64,000 bases of DNA from Tricholoma matsutake (lineage: Eukaryota; Basidiomycota; Agaricomycetes; Agaricales; Tricholomataceae): positions 8,866,001 to 8,930,000 of the forward strand of contig AP026550.1 in the NCBI GenBank assembly GCA_026075535.2, written 5' to 3'. The notes below the pieces were generated by a model, which worked only from the letters and a program-made list of their open reading frames with translations, made no database searches and had not been told where the DNA came from. Positions 53,700 through 64,000 of this stretch are shown piece by piece. A program made the translations under genes and the position numbers. Positions within the stretch are counted from its first letter, which is position 1. Each line of letters begins with the position of its first letter.

Positions 53700-53918
53700 C
53701 CCACACAGGCTGACCCCTGGTCCATCTGGACTATGTTCCAGAAGTACCACCCCTCAGCCGAACCCAAGGAAGAGAGCAGGAAAATCTGAGGACAGAGGGG
53801 AGACAAAGCGAGGCAGAAACGAATAGATGTGATTCGGCATGTACATAAAAGTTGGACTATTTTTTTTTCACATTACATAGTGTTTTATTTGTAAATCTAC
53901 TCTGCAAATTTCACTTTT

Positions 53919-56540
53919 TTAAATTCTCTGTCTCCTCCCAACAGCCTGGGTTGAAATGGCTTCCTGCTGTGCAAGGTCATCAGCTGCCCTTTGGATAGGT
54001 TGTGCCCATGCTGAGGCCAATGGATTTTGAGAGGATGGTGGAGTCATCTGTTGAACATCCAGTGCAGGGGGGATATGGTAGGCACCAGCTGCTGCCAATC
54101 CTGGTGTTGCCGTTGCCAATCATACTGTTGCCATTGCTGATTGTACTGTTGCCATTGCCAATATTGGTGTTGCCATTGCTGATCCTACTGTTGCTATTGC
54201 CGATCCTACTGTTGCCATTGCTGATATTGGTGTTGCCATTGCCAATCCTATCAGTGCCGTTGCCGATATTGGTGTTGCTGTTGCCGATCCTACTGGTGCT
54301 GCTGCCAATATTGGTGTTGCCATTGCTGATCTTATGGTTGCCATTGCTGATCTTACAGTTGCCATTGCCAATATTGGTGCTGCTGTTGCTGATCCCACTG
54401 TTGCCATTGCCGATATTGGTGTTGCCATTGCCAATCCTCCTGGTGTGGTTGCCGATCCTACTGGTGCCATTGCTGATATTGGTGTTGCCATTCCTGATAT
54501 TGGTGTTGCCATTCCCAATATTGGTGTTGCCATTCCCAATCCCACTGTTGCTGTTCCCAATCCCACTAACCCTGCTAAACCCCTTGCCCTTGCAATAGGA
54601 TGCTCCATCTGATTTTGCCCTAAAAGTGGTTGAGGCTTAGGGTGTTGTGAGCTCTCTTGAGGTATATCCAACAGAAATGGATCAACTGGACATGGGGGAT
54701 CATTTACAATGGTGTTTCCAGCTGATCCAGGCATGATGTATCTCATGTAAATGTGTTGAGGAATGAGATATTCTGGTTCACCATCACTAGGACCATTAAT
54801 TGGCTGTGGTTGAGTGACACCAACCATGCAGAGGCTGTCCATTGTCATTTGATCCACTTGGACATATTGTGATTCAGTTGTATCAGAATTTGGGGTCTGT
54901 CCTGCTGTTGATATTCAGCAAGCTTTCTTGTGCTTGGGTTTGCCTTTGACAACTTTTCTGCCTCTTGATGCAGCAGGCAGTTTGGCAGCAGCAATGGCCT
55001 CCAGTTCGATGCTGGGTTGAGGATCAGCATCAGCATCATCATTTCTTCAGCCCCTGGGGTTTGCAGAAGGCAGTTCAGCATCGGCAATGGCCCCCAGCTT
55101 GGTGCCACTATGAGGATCGGCATCGTCATTTCTTCAGCCCCTGCATTTGGAAATGCATCGGGAAGGTGAAGGGTTATTCAAATCATTCAGATAGTGTGCA
55201 GGAGCCACACTCCTGTCCATGGCTTTGATCACTTTGAACCAGAACACTCTTTCAGGGCCCTGCACTATTTGTCACTGCAGAACATGGTCAAAGAAGTCTT
55301 CTATGACACTCTTGTGCATGTTCTGTGGGTCTCTGATTTTGAACCTAGCTGGGAGATATTCTGGACTGACAAATGATGATGTCCAATCTGCAATTGCTTT
55401 GAATGGGATATGGCGACTATGACCATTGTTTGCTAGTTCTGCAGGAGATAAGTAACAGTTTGTGTAATAGGAAGTCAACATACTGTAATGCTGGCCAACA
55501 TACAACATAAACCATTCTTCCAGCTCTTTTTTCTTGAATTGTGATCCTTTCCATGATGTGGGAAGGATCGGGAAGCGATCATTAGTCATTGTTAATTAGG
55601 TTAGTGTTGCGTTATGTTGCATTGCTGACCTTGAAGCAAGGTGTGATGGGCATAAAAACTTGATATAACTCATAAAATTTCGCTTCAGTTCAGTGACTTG
55701 ATCATGATATGTGTCCAGAAACAATCATGCAGGGGTGGCTATCAGAGAGGCAATATTTTCATGACTGGAGTCAGCATCAGCATCAGCATCACATTGGCAG
55801 TAAATGATTTTGGGACTCACATGTCAACAACCATAAAACCATTAGGTGCAGTATAGGCTGTAAATGTCACAGACAACACCCCCATTTCCAGCCACTGTTG
55901 TCATGCATTCTCCACCACACATTTAAGGAGGTATTTGTCTGCTAGACTGTGAAATGTTTGTTATGTCTGGCAATGGCAACAGCAATGGCAATGGCATCAG
56001 CTTCAACTTACACTTGCTTTGTCTGCTTGGGATATCCTTCCTGCATCATTTTCTCCTGTTTGACTTCAAGGATGGCTTTCTCCTCTGCATTCATGGTGTT
56101 GAAAACATGCTTGATAGCTGGCAGTCATGCTTGGAACCATCCTGGTGTACTTGTGGTGGTGTCCTCAACACCTAACAGGTTTGCAATCTGTTGGAAAACT
56201 CGGTCCTGGTACAAGCTCCAAATGACTTCTGACCACTTTACTTTGAAGTTGTTCAATTTCTGTGAGAGGCCTTTGGTCATTCACCAGTTGTTGGAAAGCC
56301 AGGTTGTTAGTTCCTGGCAATGTGATCAATAATACAACCTTCACATGCTTGTGAGTTTACCTTGGCATGAATGCAACTCTCCTCCTCATCCATAGGGGCC
56401 CTGTCAATTGATGCCCAGTAGTTGAATATTGCTGGGAGGATGTCACACTTGAGTATCTGCAATCGGCCAGCTTTCAATTCCTGCAATAGGAATGCAACTT
56501 TATAAGGCTCAATGATCTTCTGCTCTTCAACCATATATCT
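53919..56540 (-). pseudogene. Multi-exon hypothetical gene with heptad minisatellite
   Basis: Minus-strand pieces in order: YKVAFLLQELKAGRLQILKC, HAKVNSQACEGCIIDHIARN, NNFKVKWSEVIWSLYQDRVF, LPAIKHVFNTMNAEEKAILE, FPILPTSWKGSQFKKKELEE, YLPARFKIRDPQNMHKSVIE, a basic patch (GRKVVKGKPKHKK), then MDQMTMDSLCMVGVTQ and a repeat tail (ISAMATP/VGSAMAT units). The order matches a class of transposon-linked agaric proteins. Stops near 56285 and 56120 suggest decay, although introns may hide some. It lies head-to-head with the KDZ gene. Confidence 0.5.
54080..54600. repeat. 21-bp (7-codon) minisatellite
   Basis: About 24 degenerate units of GATATTGGTGTTGCCATTGCC. Minus strand codes ISAMATP-like heptads; plus frames are also open. 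Confidence 0.85.
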
Positions 56541-56746
56541 GCTTCCCTTTCAGTACTGTCTCAACTGCGGGTTCTCTGATGGCTCAGGCGGCATTGGGGG
56601 GGACTGATGTGAAGGAAAGAATTATTCTTGTCATTGATATAAAACATATCATCAACACAAGGATCACATGAGGATCACATGAGGTTGATAGTACAATAGC
56701 CCCATCAGTAAATGGGTGTCATTGTGACTCACCCTAAATCATCATG

Positions 56747-59263
56747 AGCCTAACAAGAGTTTCTTACAAGCAAAAGAGAAGATCAAAGAAGAATGCCCCC
56801 CTGCATGAGGACAATTATGATGCAGTCAATACTGTTACACATGTAGAAGTTGAGGTCAACATGAAACATGGACCAAAAACAAAGCACATCAAGGTCCCCC
56901 TGACTGCAGTGGAAGAACTGGGTCAATCAAATTCTGTTATACAGGATAATCCCAATGTTGCTCCAGAATGGGACATGCAAGAACCTCAGGTGGCCACTAA
57001 GCCAACTCGGCCACACATCGGCATGGTTAGTTTCTGACACTGATTGCTTATGGAGCAAGGCTCATATACAAATAGAGACAGTGAGACTATGTACTGGAGT
57101 TTGTGGGATGAGTAGATGAATTGCTGCAAGCATCCCTCGCTTGGCAGGCATGGTTGGTTGACAAACAAGTTAGCAACCACTGTCCATTCAATAAATGGGC
57201 AATTTTGCAATGCGTTGATTGTTCACTGGGAAGCATGCTTTGCTGCACATGCATGCATGTAACCCACAGGCAAAATCCCTTCCATTGCATTGAATACTGG
57301 ACCAGCACACACTTCCACCAGGCTGAGCTATGGGAGGTTGGCACATACATTTTAGTCCAGCACCAGATGGATCAGCCAATTTGCAATGCTCTGAACTTCC
57401 AAATGAAATATCTGGAGACATTTGAAGACGTGAAGGATAAAGCAGAGCAAGAGTTGGCCAATTGGCAGGCAAACAATCAGCAATGGCACCGGCACTGGCA
57501 CTGGCACTGGCCCTCTTTACCTGACTCAACCTCGGACACATATAATGAGTCTCACGCCGATGACTGGGCTGAAGATGAAACTGGGGCCAACTCAGCATTT
57601 TTTAATCACCTTGATGCCCTTTGGTGTCAAGGGAAGGGGAATATTCATGTTGAGAACAGTTTCCAAGACTTCTTTGATGGCAATGATGAATCTGAAGTTG
57701 AGCATGCCGATGACAACATCCGTGGGTTTCAACCATATTTGCCTAATCCTAATCAAACTGCTGATGCCTTGAACAGCAGTTATATTTGTGTGGTCCATAC
57801 AAATGGAATACATCACTTAGTGATGGTTACCTGCCAGTGTCAGGGGGAACACCAAATTCCCTTGGACCTGGTAACCAGTAACTTACTACCCACAAGCTTC
57901 ACCAACATATGGACTCTGTTCACTGTGCAGGTCCTAGACCAGTTTCAGCCCTGTAATCTGGAATTATAGGCATCAGCCTATCAGTTTTACCAGCTGATTC
58001 AGTGTGTAACATTGCCAATGGGGCCTGCCAAAGTGGTCAATCTCTACCATGAGCTTTGGCACATGTCCCACTTATGGCGTTGGATGAAAAGATTGAAGTG
58101 GGCAGGGTATGGACACAATCAAAGAGATCCTTTGAATCCTGAACCAGGATCACTTGCCAATTTCTGTCCAGCCTGTCCTCAAGTAGGCATTAATATACCA
58201 GAAAATTGGAAAGACAATGCAAACTGGTGGGTGTCAAAATACCTCAGTGCAGTGGCATCTAAAATGATACTATGGATTTCAGATTTGTTTTTAAATGCAT
58301 ATTCATGGCCAATGGCAATTTCAAAGCTGATTATGTTTGGCAGAAAAACTCTGATACTGATATATGGCTATGGGATGGAGGTGGGATGGCCCCAAATTGG
58401 ACTGAATATGAGCTGTTTCTCCAAGCCGCCATAGAACAACTAATGGTAGGTACCTTCCATTGGTGGTGGCCAATGCCGTTCCCAATGCCGTCCCCAAAGC
58501 CAGTCTGATTTGTATTTGGGTTTCCAGAAGGCTCCTTGCAAAAATAAATTCCTAGCTGTTGTGAATGCTTTTCTGGCATTGAAGCCATGTGACAGGACTG
58601 GAGTAGCAGTCATTGTGTGTGCACAGCATGGATGTTATGTGCCCAATGCATTGGTAGACCTGTTCTGTGGAGAACAGCAAAAGAATGTCGACTTTGCTTT
58701 CCTTCAAGCACTGAAGACCACCAGAGTTGACCCTCATCAGGTAGTCATGCTCATTTACAACATTGTCTGCCAGTACATTATCCACCCTCAGGAACATATT
58801 GGTGCCCATCTTCTGGCTAGCTTGACCATTGACCAGGCCATTGGGCTTTTGCATGTTCATGGCCACAAGGATGAATGCTTTTTTTCCTATGCTCCATCTT
58901 TCATTCCAGGGTCTGGCATTGTAGCAGGAGAAATACTTGAGTCTCTGTGGGCATCACTGAATTCCATTTCCCCAACAGTGAGAACAGCGACCTTTTTTCA
59001 TTGGGCAGAGATGCTTGATGATCATGCTACAGATTCAAATCACAAGAAAATGCTTGGCATGACAGTCACACTCTGCTCAAAATCTTGGGAAGCACTTGAG
59101 AACTCTACACAACTCAGCCAATACCATGGTGAACTAATGGCAGCATTTGGCCCACTGGCAATTGAATGATGGGAGGATGAAGTGAGGGCAGCAGAATCCC
59201 GGAGGCTCACAGATATCAGGGTAATGGATATGTATGCCACTCACATATCAGAAACAGCATCGG
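56747..59263 (+). pseudogene. KDZ-type (Kyakuja-Dileera-Zisupton) transposase, truncated by E2-family insertion
   Basis: N-terminal CxC2-like part: WTSTHFHQAELWEVGTYI, YICVVHTNGIHHLVMVTCQC, LLPTSFTNIWTLFTVQVLDQ. Then LYHELWHMSHLWRWMKRLKW, CPACPQVGIN, and the transposase core: GVAVIVCAQHGCYVPNALVD, MLIYNIVCQYIIHPQEHIG, GLLHVHGHKDECFFSYAPSF, GIVAGEILESLWASLN, DDHATDSNHKKM. Stops or shifts occur near 57968, 58290 and 59167. The gene is cut at 59263 by the LTR of an E2-family element. KDZ enzymes move large DNA elements. Confidence 0.82.
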
Positions 59264-59665
59264 TGTTAGGGCGACACCCACTATCTGCTAGCTAAGACCG
59301 TGCGGGTTCTCTCTACAAGAAGGGGGCGGGATCCATGCTTGTGATGGGGGAAATGATGGTTTTGATGTGTGGGGTTATTAATAGGTGAGTTTGTTGAAAT
59401 AGGCCTTTCACACCAAAAACATAGGTGGAATACCTAAGAGAACACAACTGGGGTCCCCTAGGCATATATTTAGGGTTTATATACTATGTTACATATATTG
59501 TACATTGCTGTTACCGACGCACTTGTACATGCGCGTACATTTTGATGCGTGCGAAATAAAATTCTCATGTTATCAAAATGTAGCATCATTTGGTGTCATA
59601 TAGCGTAATTCGACATAATAAAATAAAAATGAAAGTTTATTAGGTAATGGAGTGGTTTCCTAACA
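59264..59665 (-). repeat. 3' LTR of E2b
   Basis: 402 bp, ends TGTTAG / TAACA, colinear with the E2 LTRs. Inserted in the KDZ gene. Confidence 0.95.
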
Positions 59666-59676
59666 TTACCCCCCTT

Positions 59677-61097
59677 TTATGCCTCGACTTCCAGGTGAGA
59701 AAATATTATGTTTGTCCCCTCTGTGAAATTTTGGTAAGGCCGGAATTTCATCCCCTCATACACCATTCTCGCAATGCGATGCGGAGCATTTGGATTACGT
59801 TTAAAGAATTGGGCAATCGCGTTACATGCTTGCTTACAATTCTCTTCGGGTTCCCACGAATTATTTTTGTCAGTATAGTTTTTCCACTTTATTAAGAACT
59901 CCAATTTGTTCCGTCGAAGACGTGAGTCTAGAATTTCTTCAACTATGTATTCTGGAGCACCTTCTACTATTATCAGAGGTTGCGGAGTAGTTTGTTGGCC
60001 AGGAATAGTGGGCGGACAGTAAGGGCGTAGGCAGGATACGTTAATCTCGGGATCAATCTTAAATGATCGGGGTAATTTTAGCACTACCGCATTAGGCGAG
60101 ATCACTTTAGAGATTGCCTATGGGCCAACTTGTTTCTCCGTAAGTTTCTTCGAAGGTCGTGGAATATTCAGGTCCTTGGTACTTAGCCATACCAAGTCAC
60201 CAACTTTGTACTCTGGAGCACGTGCTCGAGTACAATCTGCGTGTCGCATCATGTCATCACGTGCTTTCTTCAATGCCGCCTCTGCTTCCTCTTGTACCTT
60301 TTGCATCTTAGATACAAAATCTTCTACTGACTGTACTTTGACTTCCCTTCTGGGTTCTACTCCCATGGGAGGATTATATCCATAATTCGCGAAAAAGGGT
60401 GACATACGAGTAGCCGAATGGAATTTGTTATTGTGGGAAAATTCGGCAATTGCCAACCATTCGGGCCAGTCAGTTTGTCAGTAGTTGACAAACATATGTA
60501 GGTACTGCTCCAACTCCTGATTCATTCTCTCTGTCTGCCCATCAGTCTGTGGGTGATATGCCGTAGATAATTTAGTTTGAATTCCCAATATGTTGTTTAG
60601 TTCTCGCATAAACGTGGAAGCAAATTGTGGTCTGCAATCGGAGATAACGGTATTGGGTAACCCATGTAACCGCCATACCTGATTTAGATAGAGGCGCGCC
60701 AAGCCCAATGATGAGGTTTCTGTAGTAGTAGGAATAATATGGACCTCCTTTGTAAAGCGGTCGCATACTACAAATATTGCATCGTACCCTTGAGCCTTGG
60801 GTAATCTGGTAATATGGGTAATCCGGTAATAAAATCCACAGATATATCTCGCCACGGCGCTTTAGGTATAGGGTTCGGCATTAATTTTCCTGCAGGTTTC
60901 TCTGGAAATTTCTTCCCCCTCATGCACGTATCACATCCATCCACATACCCCAACACATACTTCAAAATTCCGGGCCACCAATAATTTCTCATTACTAATT
61001 CCAACATCTTCCATCTTCCTGGGTGTCTGGCAATCGGCGTATTGTGATGTAACCGGATGATCTCCCTTTGCAAATCCTGATCCTTTGGTACATACAC
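59677..61097 (-). pseudogene. E2b integrase and chromodomain
   Basis: Zinc domain, DDE core and chromodomain as in E2. Breaks: the TGA after FVNY (60478) shared with E2, a 17-bp tandem duplication near 60805-60830 (ACCGGATTACCC repeated), and a TAG-type stop near 60118. The chromodomain (60105-59677) is intact. Confidence 0.88.
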
Positions 61098-61103
61098 TTT
61101 TCC

Positions 61104-63518
61104 TCAAAACAACACCAACCCTTGTTCCTCAGCCCATTCGTCTCCTTTGATATTACTTTTCTTCTCTCCCTTCAGAGCTTTCATGGCTTCCACTACTTCA
61201 TTGTCCATTTCCAAACATTGTCTAATTTTAGACAACATTTCCGTTTCTGAGCTATCTACTAATAGATACCCTTGATGCATAGTGCAAATGCGAAAGTATT
61301 TGGGTTTGAGCAAGGTAACATTTTTATTGTCCTCCTCCACCCCCCTTTTATGATCAATACATCTGGATAATGCATCTGCTTTCCTCATTAAGCTTCCCGC
61401 TTTGTGGACCAAGTGAAAATTGAAATGCGATAGGAATAGTGCCCAACGTGCTTGCCGGCAATTAAGCTTTTTAGCGGACATGAAGTATTGCAGATTTTGA
61501 TGATCCGTCCAGATCTAAATTTGATGCATACATCCCTCCAAATAATGCCTCCATGCCTCCAATGCTCGTATTATCCCCAACATCTCTTTGCCATGCACAT
61601 CATAATTCCTCTCCACATCATTCAACCCTTTTGACAAGTATGCACAAGGATGCCATTTGTCATCTTTGCACAGCATTGATAATACTGCTCCAGTAGCAAA
61701 ATCAGATGCATCGGATTCCACTCGCAAAGGGCATGTGAAATCTACTGGGGCTAATATTGGTCCCTCCACAAACCTCCTCTTCAACTCCTCAAACACTGTC
61801 TGCTGCTGCTCTCCCCACCTCCATACTACTCCCTTTCGCATAAGGTTATGTAAGGGTGCAGCAATTTTAGAAAAATTGTGCACAAAGCGACGATAATAAT
61901 TTGCGAGTCCCAAGAAGGCTTGAACCTCCTTGACACGGGTGGGCACAGGCCAATCTGTGATCACCTGTACCTTGATCGGATCCATTTTGATCCTGTCAGG
62001 GCTGATCAATAATCCTAGGAACTCAATCTCGCTTGCCCCAAACACACACTTCTCTGGTTTCAAAAATAGATCATTCTCTGCCAACCTCCGTAACACCTCC
62101 TGCACTATCGCCTCATGATTCTCTTCATCCTCTGTGAATATCAGAATGTCATCAATAAATATTATTACCATGCCTTTGTCTATTACATCCTTGAAAATGT
62201 CATTCATCATATTTTGAAAGGTCGGGAGACTATTAGTCATCCCAAAAAACATGACAAGCAGCTCAAAGGATCCTCGATGCATGGCAAATGCAGCCTTCCA
62301 CTCATCTCCTTTCTTTATTCCTACATTGTTATATCCCCATCGTAAATCCAATTTTGTAAAGACCTTGGCTTTTCCCACCTTATCAATTATTTCTGAGATC
62401 AACGGCAGGGGGTACGCATTCTTCACTGTCCACTCATTCAGATACCTATAATTGGTACACATCCTCTTCCTTTGGTCTTTTTTGGGCACAAAGAATATTG
62501 GTGATGTCTGCGGTGATTTTGAAGGTCGCATGTATCCTTTGTGCAATTGCTCCTTCAGGAACGCATCCACTTCTTCTTGTTCCATCGGAGATAACGGATA
62601 TACCTTTGACTTCTTCAGCACAAACCCAGGCTTCATCTCAATCGCATGATCCCATGGCTTCCGCACCGGCATTTGCTCAGACTCCTTCTTTTGGAACACT
62701 GACAAATGTTCATGATACACTTTTGGCACCCATTCCTCCACTGGCTTCTCCACCTTCACAATATTCTTGTCCCACGACTGTCCTCCACAAACTGCTCTAA
62801 AGGTTTGCTTCTGCTCTTCTTTCTCGATCATGATCAGAACTTCCCCATTTGGCATTTCCTCATCCTCCACTTCCTCCATCGTAACAGAATACTTCCTCAG
62901 ATGTTCTTTCTCTTTCTTTTTCCTTTTTTCTTTCTTCATCTTCCTCCCATACACATTACATTCCTTAGGACAATGAGTCATTTGTACTTTCCCAGTTTTC
63001 CAATCAATTTCGGGATTATGCTTCCATAACCATGGACATCCTATTATTAGATTGATTTTCCCAAGATTGCACACTTTGAATACAGCTTGCTCCTGATGCT
63101 CCTGATACTTTAGTACCATAGTCACCTCCTGCTTAATAGTTCCTCCACGATTGACTGTTCTGTCAATATTGTACACCATTATAGGTTGCACCAGCTTGTG
63201 TGTGTTAATACCATTTCCAGTAATTAAGGATCGATTAATAAATCATCCTGTAGCACCACTGTCAAGCAACACTTCCACATCAATAGCTGCATGTGTGTCC
63301 ACTGTTTTCAGTCCCACAGTCAAGGTGATTTCAGGTTCTATTCGCGCAGAGCGAATAAAGAATTTAGGGGTTTTTGGAAATGACATGTGACAATTTTCTT
63401 TGTCACGTGATTCGCAACAGTTGTACTCCTCCTCGATTTCCTTTTCTGATTTACTCTGGGTTTCCTCGGATACTAATACATTGTAACAATTCTGGGTCAC
63501 CAATGGGGAAACCTTCAC
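61104..63518 (-). pseudogene. E2b protease, RT and RNase H (558-residue unbroken RT frame)
   Basis: From 63191 to 61515 one frame covers the protease end, RT with VIIFIDDILIF, and most of RNase H (ESDASDFATGAVLS). Upstream is the protease LLDSGATG followed by TGA near 63241. RNase H stops at 61513 (GAG to TAG). RT is better kept here than in E2, where four stops are present. Confidence 0.9.
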
Positions 63519-63703
63519 TGGGACTCTTCCACAAAATTCTCCTGCCTACCTTCCTCCAGCTTCACTTCCTCAATTGTAGCTCCCCTGATCTTTCTCTTCT
63601 GCTTACAATTCTTAGAAATGTGTCGTAACTGCCCACAGTTAAAACATCTAAGTGGGGCTTGTCTCCCCACTTGATCAACCTCCATTGCCTCTGCTGGTGC
63701 TGC
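63519..63703 (-). pseudogene. E2b gag C-terminus with zinc knuckle
   Basis: CFNCGQLRHISKNCK-like knuckle, with Arg for Gly at one site, ending the gag frame at the same position as E2. Interrupted at 63703 within the Ala-rich linker. Confidence 0.85.
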
Positions 63704-64000
63704 TGTAAGGGGACTAGGGGGGTGCCCTGTGTGTTTTTCCTATTTTTTATGTTCGTCCCATATTTTTCCCCACCTCATTTCCTTCTATTCTTCATTTTCT
63801 ATGATTTTTCCGGATTTTATTACTAATTTTCCCTTGCTATCATGTTTGTATATGTTGACACTGTTATATTTAGAGGCGGAGTACCCCTTCCGACACATAC
63901 CCCTTGGTATGATGTCATTCGGCGGCCTTGATCCACCTATCTCCGCCTTTTTCTATTTTTAGGTTATATTTGATTTTTGTCATCTTCACATATACTGGGC
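63704..64000 (+). repeat. E1-family LTR, cut by the window end
   Basis: Starts TGTAAGGGGACTAGGGGGG and follows the E1 LTR to TATACTGGGC at the window edge. Plus orientation; whether a full element follows is unknown. Confidence 0.9.

Larger units (their letters stand above)
50617..53826 (+). pseudogene. Low-complexity gene with coiled coil and Pro/Ala-rich tail, split by a hAT MITE
   Basis: Pieces on the plus strand: CQQVLGQISKIEQSICNGLR and ALVSGLACYQINNALTNC (50740-50900), VQAVFWADAFLWGFVVAWSK in another frame, a Gly/Ala/Met or Gln-rich minisatellite (51084-51620), a possible Cys-rich patch near 51780-51870, then a long frame from 52287 (VNDIEAYLGLQ, AAPAPAPAPAPTPAP, PPPPLPPIQIIP). The last frame is cut at 52885 by a MITE. 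Removing the MITE and one 8-bp repeat extends it through RLTPGPSG to a stop at 53824-53826. Function unknown. Confidence 0.5.
59264..63703 (-). mobile_element. E2b: second E2-family element, 5' end replaced by an LTR
   Basis: Minus strand: 3' LTR (59264-59665), integrase, RNase H, RT, protease and the C-terminal end of gag, which is interrupted at 63703 by an E1-family LTR in the opposite orientation. Closely similar to E2 throughout. Confidence 0.92.

Noticed and set aside
54002..54612. Plus-strand ORFs of Leu/Pro or Val/Ala/Ile heptads
   Set aside because: Shadows of the 21-bp minisatellite; the minus frame is continuous with neighbouring exons.

Overview
This window looks like a repeat-dense, probably heterochromatic stretch of an Agaricomycete (mushroom-forming basidiomycete) genome. 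The reasons are Ty3/gypsy chromoviruses of basidiomycete type, a KDZ-type transposase, a decayed Helitron, short 50-66 nt GT-AG introns with CTAAC-like branch points, and an agaric-style BTB gene. There are no rRNA genes, no convincing functional tRNA genes and no CRISPR arrays. Nearly everything is nested transposable elements; two loci (BTB, and a PHD-like remnant) look host-derived.

Layout. 1-7400: an old gypsy integrase (+) split in its chromodomain by a 6.0 kb minus-strand chromovirus, E1 (921-6965). 7394-9210: a 535 bp foldback element, LTR-like repeats, and a tandem duplication carrying two arrays of short hairpins with a constant AAGYC-type loop. 9213-12370: an E1-family RT fragment abutting a second kind of RT/RNase H retroelement (-). 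13255-16440: another gypsy pol (+) split by repeats. 16440-18066: SINE-like and hairpin-intron repeats. 18399-19720: a broken multi-exon Cys-cluster gene (-). 19960-29700: LTR, gypsy integrase with a solo LTR in its chromodomain, then E2 (22880-29094, +), with matching LTRs, a perfect target duplication and an intact gag. 29700-31800: hairpin-intron repeats, tRNA-like sequences, LTR debris. 32167-34400: BTB gene (-) and PHD-like remnant (+). 34430-37550: Helitron, hAT, gag and LTR fragments. 37590-43573: repeats of the hairpin-intron family, SINE-like units, an RT fragment. 42040-47941: E3, an E1-family copy (-) broken by three insertions. 47942-50600: Helitron-like debris, GGCATC-rich repeats, a long-TIR MITE. 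50617-59263: a low-complexity gene (+) split by a hAT MITE, a divergent gene (-) with a heptad minisatellite, and a KDZ transposase (+). 59264-63703: a second E2-family copy (-) inside the KDZ gene. 63704-64000: start of another E1-family LTR.

The retroelements are coherent in mechanism. E1-family and E2-family elements carry gag, protease, RT, RNase H, integrase and chromodomain, and both have a primer site 2 nt inside the 5' LTR that is complementary to the predicted 5' end of their own transcript, as in Tf1-type self-priming.

The most unusual signals are three classes of small hairpins whose stems change in a compensatory way between copies: a GGGCCC hairpin just upstream of a 5' splice site (seven loci), an AAGYC-loop hairpin array (13 hairpins), and a CACGAGCA-type hairpin (a dozen or more loci).
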